Assembly: GCA_958426425.1 (NCBI GenBank)
Contig: CATZYY010000061.1
Span: forward strand, 1-12,957
From: an uncultured Oscillospiraceae bacterium
GTDB taxonomy: Bacteria > Bacillota > Clostridia > Oscillospirales > Oscillospiraceae
Direction: 5' to 3'
Length of the DNA: 12,957 nt
Shown here: positions 1-6,200 of the stretch, piece by piece
How positions within the stretch are numbered: the stretch's first letter is position 1
Layout of the letters: each line of letters begins with the position of its first letter
Made by a program: the position numbers and the translations under genes
Notes under the pieces: model-generated
Database searches by the model: none
Told to the model about the DNA's origin: nothing
The model's input: only the letters and a program-made list of their open reading frames with translations

Positions 1-55
1 GAGCGCCACCTTGCCAAGGTGGAGGTAGCGAGTTCGAGCCTCGTTGCCCGCTCCA
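1..55 (+). tRNA. tRNA-Gly(GCC), 5' end outside the window
   Basis: The window opens inside a tRNA. The anticodon stem CCACC (6-10) pairs with GGTGG (18-22) around the loop TTGCCAA, giving anticodon GCC at 13-15. The T arm GCGAG/CTCGT encloses TTCGAGC. The 3' acceptor strand TGCCCGC is followed by discriminator T52 and an encoded CCA at 53-55. Only the 5' acceptor strand and most of the D arm are missing. Discriminator U agrees with bacterial tRNA-Gly. Confidence 0.93.
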
Positions 56-56
56 G

Positions 57-94
57 TTCAATGCCCACACTGAAAAAACGGTGTGGGCATTGAA
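57..94 (+). terminator. hairpin terminator after tRNA-Gly
   Basis: A perfect 14-bp inverted repeat (57-70 with 81-94) encloses a 10-nt A-rich loop and starts two bases after the tRNA CCA end. No long T tract follows directly; the nearest is TTTTT at 116-120. It may act mainly as a processing or 3'-end stability hairpin, or as a weak terminator. Confidence 0.6.
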
Positions 95-110
95 ATCTCA
101 AAAATAAATG

Positions 111-139
111 TGGACTTTTTGAAAGAGACCGCATATAAT
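111..139 (+). promoter_or_regulatory. sigma-A type promoter of tRNA-Cys
   Basis: TGGACT (111-116, 4/6 match to TTGACA) and a perfect TATAAT (134-139) are separated by 17 bp. The -10 lies 12 bp before the first base of tRNA-Cys, so transcription would start a few bases upstream of the mature tRNA. Confidence 0.72.
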
Positions 140-151
140 AGTAGCAGTGAT

Positions 152-226
152 GGTGACATAGCCAAGTGGTAAGGCAAGGGTCTGCAAAACCCTGATTCCC
201 CGGTTCAAATCCGGGTGTCACCTCCA
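152..226 (+). tRNA. tRNA-Cys(GCA)
   Basis: This is a complete cloverleaf. The acceptor strands GGTGACA (152-158) and TGTCACC (216-222) pair perfectly. The anticodon stem AGGGT/ACCCT holds the loop CTGCAAA with anticodon GCA. The T arm is CCCGG-TTCAAAT-CCGGG. Discriminator U223 is the identity base of tRNA-Cys, and CCA is encoded at 224-226. The gene has its own promoter and terminator and so is a separate unit from tRNA-Gly. Confidence 0.96.
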
Positions 227-244
227 TATTGTAAAAAAGGTATA

Positions 245-281
245 GATGCCGTAGGCTGTAAGCCTACGGCATCAACCTTTT
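245..281 (+). terminator. rho-independent terminator of tRNA-Cys
   Basis: A perfect 13-bp stem (245-257 with 261-273) with a GTA triloop lies 18 bp after tRNA-Cys. It is followed by the short T tract CCTTTT and, slightly further on, TTTTTT at 287-292. Confidence 0.82.
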
Positions 282-397
282 CCGGGTTTTTTACCCCCCT
301 CAAATTCAGGGTTTGAACAATAGATGACATAGGCTATTCCGGTGGATGAGCAAAGATTTGAACCACTATTCTGCCACCATTTTGCAGGATTATATGC

Positions 398-438
398 CGG
401 TGCCCTTTTTGAAAGCGTTTTTTTCAAAAAAGGCACCG
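398..438. repeat. long inverted repeat, bidirectional terminator-like
   Basis: CGGTGCC (398-404) pairs with GGCACCG (432-438). The inner TTTTTGAAA (406-414) pairs with TTTCAAAAA, leaving single bulged bases. T runs follow the GC arm on both strands, which is the pattern of a bidirectional terminator. It forms a family with the neighbouring hairpins at 470-517 and 585-633. Confidence 0.55.
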
Positions 439-469
439 TTTTTCAGACTAAAAAGATTCACAAAATTAT

Positions 470-517
470 GGGCACCGTTTTGTTGGTTTTAATAACCATT
501 AGAGTGGTGCCCTTTTT
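470..517 (+). terminator. terminator-like hairpin with T5 tail
   Basis: GGGCACC (470-476) pairs with GGTGCCC (506-512), with a small inner stem GGTT/AACC (485-488 with 494-497), and TTTTT (513-517) follows at once. No gene directly upstream needs a terminator, so this may be a relic or part of a repeat family. Confidence 0.5.
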
Positions 518-523
518 GTTTCC

Positions 524-543
524 CAAAAAGGGCGCCAGCCCAA
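524..543 (+). repeat. 20-bp direct repeat, copy 1
   Basis: The 20 bases beginning CAAAAAGGGCGCC and ending AGCCCAA occur again, identical, at 648-667. Copy 1 is followed by an A-rich sequence with no ribosome binding site, whereas copy 2 runs into one. Confidence 0.85.
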
Positions 544-584
544 AGAAAATTGTGCGTTACAAATAAAAACAATAAGCAAAAACT

Positions 585-633
585 AAAGCGCCGTTTTGTT
601 TGTCTCGATTACCCACCAAAGCGGCGCTTTTTT
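585..633 (+). terminator. rho-independent terminator upstream of the 681 gene
   Basis: AAAGCGCCG (585-593) pairs perfectly with CGGCGCTTT (622-630), and the T tract runs 628-633. The loop is long (28 nt). It sits just ahead of the first protein gene and could insulate it from upstream transcription or act as an attenuator in its leader. Confidence 0.6.
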
Positions 634-647
634 ATTTCTGCAAAATT

Positions 648-667
648 CAAAAAGGGCGCCAGCCCAA
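648..667 (+). repeat. 20-bp direct repeat, copy 2
   Basis: Identical to 524-543, with starts 124 bp apart. Its last bases (AAGG) merge into the AAGGAGG ribosome binding site of the gene starting at 681. This suggests that a leader region was duplicated. Confidence 0.85.
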
Positions 668-680
668 GGAGGTAAGGAAA

Positions 681-1349
681 ATGAAAAGAGATCTGTATTT
701 TAAGGAACTGGCTGTCGTTCTGGGGCGGGCTGGTTTCACTCCCCTGCCCCAGGAGGATGACTCCATGCCAGTGGAGTATCACAGTCAGCGATTATGCCGG
801 ATCAATGAACAGGGCAATGTTTTCTACCGTCAGGAGGAGGTAGACTCGCCCGAACGAGAAAAGGCATGTGCCAAAGCCACGGACATCGCCGGAACGGTTC
901 TGGAATACATGAACCATTTGGAGCACGCGCCGACTCTCAAGGCAGCAGGGTTATCGGAACCCTATCAGTCTCTCGCTGAATTTAACGGCACAGTGCTTGC
1001 CGGCCGGCTGACCGAAAAGGGCGCCAAGTTTGTGACATGGGACTGGGATTTCAATCACACCGGTCTGAACCATGGCCATTATTACGAAGGGGATTATGTA
1101 GGTGCCAAACGAGACTTTGCAATCCGGTCGGGCCTGATACCTGATGAACGCCAGTTTACAACTGAGCAGCTCATTGAGGTCTATCAACAGAGTGCCTACA
1201 TCCGTTTCAGCTGTTCTCTCCCAGCGGAACAGGAGCAGACCATAGAACAGATTCAACAGCGGATACAGGAACTGGTTCCAGATTTTGAGGAGCGAATTAC
1301 GAAGGAGATGGAAGCGACCGCAGATCCCCCCTTCGAACAAACCATGTAA
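681..1349 (+). CDS. hypothetical protein, likely from a conjugative/accessory element
   Basis: A 222-residue soluble protein with no signal peptide or membrane segment. I chose ATG 681 because AAGGAGG (666-672) sits 8 bases upstream; the frame is open further upstream, but through the terminator at 585-633. The N-terminal half (residues 1-75) is acidic and mixed. The central block, residues about 105-150, contains LAGRL, FVTWDWDF, GHYYEGDYVGAKRDFAIRSGLI and is aromatic-rich. The C-terminal 40 residues are highly charged and probably helical. From memory, the 'FVTWD...GHYY...AKRDFA.RSGLI' block resembles uncharacterised proteins encoded on clostridial integrative conjugative elements. I cannot verify this, and no enzymatic motif is visible. 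A strong terminator follows, so it is probably monocistronic. Confidence 0.75.
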   Translation: MKRDLYFKELAVVLGRAGFTPLPQEDDSMPVEYHSQRLCRINEQGNVFYRQEEVDSPEREKACAKATDIAGTVLEYMNHLEHAPTLKAAGLSEPYQSLAEFNGTVLAGRLTEKGAKFVTWDWDFNHTGLNHGHYYEGDYVGAKRDFAIRSGLIPDERQFTTEQLIEVYQQSAYIRFSCSLPAEQEQTIEQIQQRIQELVPDFEERITKEMEATADPPFEQTM

Positions 1350-1365
1350 TTTAATACAGACTGAC

Positions 1366-1413
1366 AGCGCCGGATACGGACACTCTGGAGAGTGTTCATT
1401 CCGGCGCTTTTTT
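1366..1413 (+). terminator. rho-independent terminator after the 681 gene
   Basis: AGCGCCGGA (1366-1374) pairs perfectly with TCCGGCGCT (1400-1408), an inner ACACTC/GAGTGT stem lies within it, and the T tract is 1408-1413. It starts 16 bases after the stop codon. Confidence 0.88.
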
Positions 1414-1445
1414 CTTATCCAAAACCATTACTAAGGAGGGTAAAT

Positions 1446-1898
1446 ATGCCGCCTAAAAATATATATCGCAGCCGAAAAGTTGTTTCATGCAAGTATTGCT
1501 TCTATGAGAAGAACGATGAGTGCCAGCTGAGGGTCTGTCCTTATGTAGCGGAGCGAATCACTGCAAAGGTAATCAACTACGAAAAACTGATCTTGGAATT
1601 TTTCAAGGGAAATCAGCCCCGACTTTTTTCTACGCGTTTGAGAAAACACTGCAGAACTTACCGCCATTTTTCATATCTGAGTACCTCTCATCGCAAGTTA
1701 TTTGAACAGACCCGTGATGAGATAGTCCAAAGAATATTCTCGGAATATCTCAACGGAAAAACATCACGTACCATTGCAAGAGAATTGAATGCAGAGTGCC
1801 CACGGAACAGACCATGGCGACGGGAACTGATTGAATATATCTTGAAGAATGAGCGATACGCTGGTAAAGGAATGCGCCGAAGGAGAAAAGGACGATAA
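1446..1898 (+). pseudogene. chimeric ORF: Cys-rich N-terminus fused to a serine-recombinase domain fragment
   Basis: A 150-residue ORF. The start ATG 1446 has a strong AAGGAGGG (1433-1440) 5 bases upstream. Residues 1-50 are basic with four cysteines (C15, C18, C26, C31; CKYC then CQLRVC), possibly a small metal-binding module. Residues about 88-140 match the 'Recombinase' domain of large serine recombinases, with DEIVQRIFSEYLNGKTSRTI, ARELN, a tryptophan and ILKNERYAG. The catalytic resolvase domain that should precede this is absent, and so is the zinc-ribbon/coiled-coil part that should follow. After residue 140 the frame runs antisense into a DUF1538 gene fragment and ends in a basic tail (MRRRRKGR) that is only read-through. 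I read it as a deletion scar of an integrated element. The N-terminal half could still be translated. Confidence 0.6.
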
Positions 1899-2013
1899 CC
1901 CCCGGAGCCAACGGCGCGATAGTCACGCTCAGCAGCAACACAATGGCTGTAATGGGAAGGACAGAGAACAGAGATTCCTTGATTTTCTCTATGAGCTGTG
2001 GATTGATTTGCAC
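1866..2013 (-). pseudogene. truncated DUF1538-type membrane protein, N-terminus only
   Basis: On the minus strand, GTG 2013 follows AAAGGAG (2027-2021) at 7-base spacing. It encodes VQINPQLIEKIKESLFSVLP followed by ITAIVLLLSVTIAPLAPGVI and VLFSFGAFL. That is the amphipathic start plus first membrane segments typical of DUF1538 proteins, which are predicted multi-spanning membrane proteins often found as tandem genes. Homology stops after about 49 residues, at 1866-1867, exactly where the plus-strand recombinase homology begins. The rest of the gene (normally some 200 residues or more) is missing from the window. The open frame continues to 1750 only as antisense of the recombinase fragment. 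Family assignment is from memory of its pattern. Confidence 0.6.
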
Positions 2014-2062
2014 GGACTTGCTCCTTTCGGCCGCCGGCCCCCGACGGCAGTTATTTATAAAA

Positions 2063-2092
2063 AGTATAACAGACACGGGGGACTAAAGTACA
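2063..2092 (-). promoter_or_regulatory. promoter of the truncated DUF1538 gene
   Basis: On the minus strand, TATACT (2068-2063) is preceded by TGTACT (2092-2087) with 18-bp spacing, a weak -35. It lies about 50 bases upstream of GTG 2013. A surviving promoter and ribosome binding site support the view that the coding fragment is the true 5' end of a gene. Confidence 0.4.
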
Positions 2093-2344
2093 GGAGAAAT
2101 TCTGATTCTTGACAGAATGTTAAGATATTCGCCCTTTCAATTTGGTACTGAAGCCATATTTCGAAAGACGCGGTTTCTCGCGGCGGCGCTGTTTTCGCGG
2201 GCGATTTCCCGTCATACAGACGCCGCGGCGGGGATCGGCCGCAGCCAAAAGCCTGAAAGGATGAAAAAATATCTTCCGTTGGTCCGCGGGAAACGGCGGT
2301 CGCCGGGCTGCGGTCCGGGATACGCCCTGCCGGATGGAGCGGCA
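2093..2344. other. GC-rich intergenic stretch between two minus-strand genes
   Basis: I see no convincing gene between the DUF1538 promoter and the recombinase stop codon. Open frames on both strands are low-complexity, arginine/proline-rich shadows without ribosome binding sites. The only candidate signal is a weak minus-strand hairpin downstream of the recombinase: CCGTT (2276-2280) pairs with AACGG (2292-2296) around a GC-rich loop, and on the minus strand a run of six T follows closely (2267-2262). Confidence 0.4.
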
Positions 2345-2920
2345 TCAGTAGAAGAGCTCCATTCCAAGGTACGCCCTGTCCAGGTCGTCCTGATCCACCC
2401 CCAGGTATCGCCGTGTGACCGCATAGTCACTGTGGTTATAAATGTGCATGATCACCACAGGAGAGACCGCTTTGCTGGTCCAGGCATGGTAGCCCCAGGT
2501 TTTTCTCAGACTGTGACAGGAGATCTTTCCGTGCAGGCCCACAGCCATTGCTGCCGCACGGATGATACGCCACGCCTGAACCCGGCTGATAGCGTTGGCG
2601 TTTCTGCGGCTGCTCGCGAAAATAAAGTCACCGCGCCTGTGGGGCAAATATAGCCGTAGGGCCTGGAGCACCTGCTTGTTCAGAGCGATGGTCTTGGCTT
2701 TCCCGGTCTTCGTCTCCACTATGGTCACGTGGGTGTGAAATACCCTTTGCTTCTCATCATAAACGTCTGTCCATTTCAGTTTTAGCAAGTCGCTGATCCG
2801 GAGCGCAGTGCACGTTCCCGCTACGATGAGCGCGTAATTGCGGAACTGCCCGCGTTTCAAAAAATAGTTGGCCAAAGCCTTCAGTTGGCCCTTGTTCCTG
2901 ATTGGTTCTGTTGCTGCCAT
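2345..2920 (-). CDS. short tyrosine recombinase (phage integrase family)
   Basis: 191 residues. It consists almost only of the catalytic domain of tyrosine recombinases; the N-terminal SAM-like core-binding domain of XerC/D or phage integrases is lacking apart from about 20 residues. Catalytic landmarks are visible: ALRISDLLKLKW (first Arg), the H-x-x-R box in CHSLRKTWGYHAW, then IYNHSDYAVTRRYLGV with the third-position His and the nucleophilic Tyr. It therefore looks active. These enzymes cut and rejoin DNA through a 3'-phosphotyrosine at inverted core sites. ATG 2920 overlaps one copy of ATAGCGTATC; the nearest Shine-Dalgarno-like run (AAGGGGG) is 12 bases upstream, so translation may be weak. 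It is divergent from the GGDEF/EAL gene, and the 300 bp between them hold the 18-bp and 21-bp inverted repeats, the obvious candidate substrates. In size and compactness it recalls the phase-variation recombinases of clostridia. A role in an integrated element is the alternative. Confidence 0.85.
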   Translation of the reverse strand: MAATEPIRNKGQLKALANYFLKRGQFRNYALIVAGTCTALRISDLLKLKWTDVYDEKQRVFHTHVTIVETKTGKAKTIALNKQVLQALRLYLPHRRGDFIFASSRRNANAISRVQAWRIIRAAAMAVGLHGKISCHSLRKTWGYHAWTSKAVSPVVIMHIYNHSDYAVTRRYLGVDQDDLDRAYLGMELFY

Positions 2921-2927
2921 AGCGTAT

Positions 2928-2987
2928 CATAGCCCCCTTGTCTGAAGATACCCACAGTATAGCGTATCGTCAGACAAGGGGGCTATG
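2928..2987. repeat. perfect 18-bp inverted repeat beside the recombinase gene
   Basis: The left arm (2928-2945, CATAGCCCCCTTGTCTGA) is exactly complementary to the right arm (2970-2987), with a 24-bp spacer. Two direct copies of ATAGCGTATC (2919-2928 and 2959-2968) lie 40 bp apart, one overlapping the recombinase start codon and one in the spacer. No T tract follows, so it is not a classical terminator. It could be a recombinase binding site, an operator shared by the divergent genes, or both. Confidence 0.85.
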
Positions 2988-3000
2988 TAACATATATAAT
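2971..3000 (+). promoter_or_regulatory. promoter for the GGDEF/EAL operon
   Basis: TATAAT (2995-3000) is a perfect -10. CAGACA (2971-2976, 4/6) lies 18 bp upstream and overlaps the right arm of the 18-bp inverted repeat. The -10 is inside the left 21-bp arm of the putative invertible segment. GTAACA (2987-2992) and TGTTAC (3005-3010) form a dyad around the -10, possibly an operator. The implied leader is about 210 nt. Confidence 0.55.
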
Positions 3001-3163
3001 CTACTGTTACACTGGCTTGGGCAGATTCGGCGGCACAAGCACTGTATACTGCCCGGAAATGCAAAAAGCGTCGAATCGGAATATGCCGGCGCCCCGCTGG
3101 GTATTGAACATTTACCAAAACGGTGGTAAAGTTGTAGCAAAAGATTATACTTGTTACATAGGC
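2981..3163. repeat. imperfect 21-bp inverted repeats bracketing the leader (putative invertible segment)
   Basis: The reverse complement of 2981-3001 matches 3143-3163 at 18 of 21 positions: GATTATA, two mismatched bases, TGTTACATAG, one mismatch, C. The arms enclose 141 bp of leader DNA upstream of the GGDEF/EAL gene. Each arm carries a TATAAT pointing into the segment, so after an inversion the -35/-10 pair would remain and only the transcribed leader would change. A tyrosine recombinase gene begins 60 bp to the left. The repeat is seen directly; invertibility is inferred. Confidence 0.6.
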
Positions 3164-3217
3164 TGCGCGCGGAATAAAAATCAAGATTTTCATCGAAACG
3201 GAAAGCGGGTGGGTCAA
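3001..3217 (+). other. structured untranslated leader of the GGDEF/EAL gene
   Basis: The leader contains further dyads: GGGCAG/CTGCCC (3019-3024 with 3049-3054), GATTCG/CGAATC (3024-3029 with 3072-3077) and TTTACCA/TGGTAAA (3111-3117 with 3124-3130). The coding frame is open upstream to TTG 3017, but the added 67 residues look non-coding and lack a ribosome binding site. I looked for a c-di-GMP-I riboswitch and did not find its conserved CACGCA...GGGCAAACC core. Confidence 0.4.
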
Positions 3218-6200
3218 ATGAGAGAGGACTCCTCTAAAAATGAAATGCAGCCGACGGGGAACCGCCAGGACTCCTATCTGAAAGACCTCCAGTGGCGCGC
3301 CTCCATGGATATGCTCTCCGGCCTGCTCAACCGCGCCGCCACGGAGCGGGCAATCAAAGACCGTCTGCTGGAAATGGGACAGGGGGACACCTGTGCGCTG
3401 TTTATTGTGGATCTGGACAATTTCAAGCAGGTCAACGATGTGCTGGGCCACCAGGCCGGGGACCAGGCCATCCGGCGGGCGGCGGAGAAACTCTCCAGCC
3501 TCTTTCGGGCAAGCGACATCGTGGGGCGGCTGGGAGGAGACGAGTTTGTCGTGTTCCTCTATGGTGGCATCACGAAGGAAATCGCCTCAAAAAAGGCTGC
3601 CGCCATCTGTGAGAAACTGCAGTTGGCTTTGGGTGACCGGGAGACGGTATATATAACGGCCAGCGTGGGCATCCACCTGGCCGGGAAAGGGCAGACGTTC
3701 GAGAGGCTGTACCAGTCCGCTGACTTGGCGCTCTACAAAGCAAAAAAGGCAGGCAAGCACCAGTTTTACCTAAAGGACCAGGAGGTGGAGCAGGACGGGG
3801 AACTGCGACCCGCCAGCGTCATCACCCTCAGCGCCCTGCTGGAGAACATGGAGAGCGGCGTGGCACTGCTGGAGATGGGGGAGGTCCCTCGGATCGTCTA
3901 TGTCAGCCCCAGCTTCTGCCGGCTCATCGGGGGCGACAGCAAGGGCTTCCCTCTGCCAAAACCTTTGACCGACCTGGTCCACCCGGACGACCTTTCCTCT
4001 GTTTTGCTCGTACTGCGGGATGGACTTCAACAGGAACAGGTGGTGGAGTACACCCACCGGGTCCACAGCGGCGAGGGACAGCCCTGGCTCTGGTGGCAGA
4101 TTCGGGCTGCGCGGATCGAGTACAACAGCGATCAGCCCATGATGATGGTTACCACGACGGATGTATCCAAGTTCAAAGAAACCCAGCAGGACCAGGCGGA
4201 TCAGCTCCGTCGGTTCCAGACCGCTTTTGACCTGACTTCCAAGCGCGCCTGGGAAGTGGACCTGTCCACCCGGCGGTTCCGGGGCGATATTCTAGGTGGG
4301 GAAGACGACCCGCTGCACAGCGATCCCTCCCCATTCCCGGACAGTCTGATCAACAACGGCTGGATTCACCCGGATTCCGTGGCCCGGTTTCGGTGTTTTG
4401 CAAGAGAGCTGCTGAACGGCTGTGCCCAGGGGTTCGGCAATTTTGCCGTGCGCCGGAAGGACAGCGGCTGCTACGGCTGGTTTTCCTTCTCCTACCGGAT
4501 GCTGTTCGACGAGGTGGGCCGGGCAGCGCGCGCGGTGGGCGTTCTGGAGGAACTGCCCCGCAGCTTCACCGGCGGGGAGGACTGGTCACCGGACCAGTAC
4601 CGGCTGCCGGAACTGCTGGTGGCGGATCTGGTTATGCGGATGCGGGCCAATCTGGATCTGGACAGCGTGGAGCACCTTTGGATTGAGGGGACGGACTTCA
4701 GCCACCAGGTACAGGACGCCCGCTGTTCCGAGGTGCTGCGCCTGGAAAAGCAGCATATTTTCTGCAAGGGCGACCAACTTCAGTTCCTAACCGGCTTTGA
4801 CCGGGACGCGCTGCTGGAGCGGTACCGCAGCGGGACGCGGTGGCTGTGCGCGGAGTACCGGCGAGCGGACCGCAGCGGCAGTATCCGCTGGGTGCGGCAC
4901 ATCCTCTATCTGACAGAAGAACCCATCTCCCGGCATGTGTATCTCTTTGTCTATCTGATCTGGCTGGACCCCGACCACCGTCTGGAGCGGGTGATCCGCA
5001 GCGAGACTGCCCGGGACGCGGTCAGCCGGCTGCACAGCCAGGAGGCGGTGCAGCGGATGGCGGAGGCCCTGTTTTCTGACCGGAAAAGCGGCAACCGCGC
5101 CGTGGCCGTCCTCCAGATCAACGGGTTGGAGCAGTTGCCCGTCGGAGAAGAGACGGACTGGGTGCTGTACGGGATTTCCGCAGGGCTTTCCCTGGTACTG
5201 GGCGGCAGTTGCCTGATGGGGCGGCAGGGCGCCGGCCAGATTGTCATCGTATTCCCGGATGTGACAGAAAAAGACGCCCTGCGCAGCCGTCTGGAGGAAT
5301 CCCTCACCGCGCTGCGCCGTATGCTTTCGCCCGAGTCGGTTTACCGCGGGCTGCGCCTGGTAGCAGGCGTGGATCTGATGCCTGCGGCCACGGCCAATTA
5401 CCGTTTCATGCTGGCCCAGGCGGTCCAGGCGTGCGCGTCCCGCTGGAACGCGGCCACGGACGCGGTCGTCTTTGCCCAGGAGCGTGAGGAGTGGCTCTGG
5501 ACGCAGCTGCACGCCGGCCAGAACGACCGGGTTTCCATCCACACCACGGAGATGAGCCGCCTGCTGTCGGCGCCGGAAAAGGATCTGGCGCTGGACAGCA
5601 TGTCCACCATGCTGGCGGCCAAGACCCTGGACGCGTCCTTGTCCGGCGTCCTGCGGGCCATCGGCGAGTATTACCATGCCGATCGTGTCTACACCCTGAT
5701 GCTGGTGGAGAGCCGCCGTGCGGTCATTATCACCTTCGAGTGGACCAATGGCAGCAAGCGCAGCATTCAGCAGGTTGTCTCCGGCACGCCGCTGGAGAAA
5801 TTCCCCCTGATGATCCAGTGTATGCGGGAGCGCTCGCCGATGTTCTTGTCCCGGAACGCCGCCGAAGCGGAGCTGGACGGAGAGGAGGGAGCGGAGCGTC
5901 CCTGGCACTTTACCGTGTTCCCCCTGGCGCGGGACGACCATCAGGAGGTAATGGGCTTTTTGTGTGTGGAAAACGCCCGCAAGCATCCGGCGGACGCGGC
6001 GGTGTTCAGCACCCTGATCCCCTTCATGCTCCAGCAGCGGGAGCGGTTCAGCGGCGGGGCGAATCCATCGGCCCTCACGGAGCGGCTGATGAATATACCG
6101 GATCTGCGGTCCTATCTGGAGACCCTCCACACCATTAACTCCGAGTACTACAGCTCCATGGGCGCGGTGGCCCTGGACATCCCGGGGCTCGCCGCGGTCA

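Larger units (their letters stand above)
282..680. other. gene-free stretch with tandem hairpins and T/A tracts
   Basis: I see no convincing gene in this 400-bp stretch. It is built of GC-rich arms of the type GGTGCC/GGCACC or GGCGCC, each followed by runs of T or preceded by runs of A. A 20-bp direct repeat is also present. An open frame at 342-566 runs straight through these hairpins and has no ribosome binding site. The layout suggests stacked terminators or a decayed, repeat-rich element edge between the tRNA locus and the accessory genes. Confidence 0.6.

Noticed and set aside
342..566. 74-residue open frame on the plus strand after tRNA-Cys
   Set aside because: It runs through terminator-like hairpins and A/T tracts, has no ribosome binding site, and its peptide is dominated by translated hairpin repeats.
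2109..2126. TTGACA at 2109-2114 as a plus-strand promoter
   Set aside because: No -10 at 16-18 bp; TAAGAT at 2121 is only 6 bp away and no gene follows on that strand.
2117..2653. Plus-strand open frame overlapping the recombinase gene
   Set aside because: Antisense to a recombinase with clear catalytic motifs; the peptide has no recognisable features and no ribosome binding site.
3001..3217. c-di-GMP riboswitch in the leader of the GGDEF/EAL gene
   Set aside because: Attractive by function, but the conserved core of the class I aptamer (CACGCA and GGGCAAACC with its tetraloop receptor) is not found and no class II signature is visible.
4787..6130. Long minus-strand open frame of 447 codons antisense to the GGDEF/EAL gene
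   Set aside because: Typical shadow frame in GC-rich coding DNA. The peptide is rich in His, Gln, Arg and Pro, with no domain and no ribosome binding site; the plus strand has unambiguous domains.
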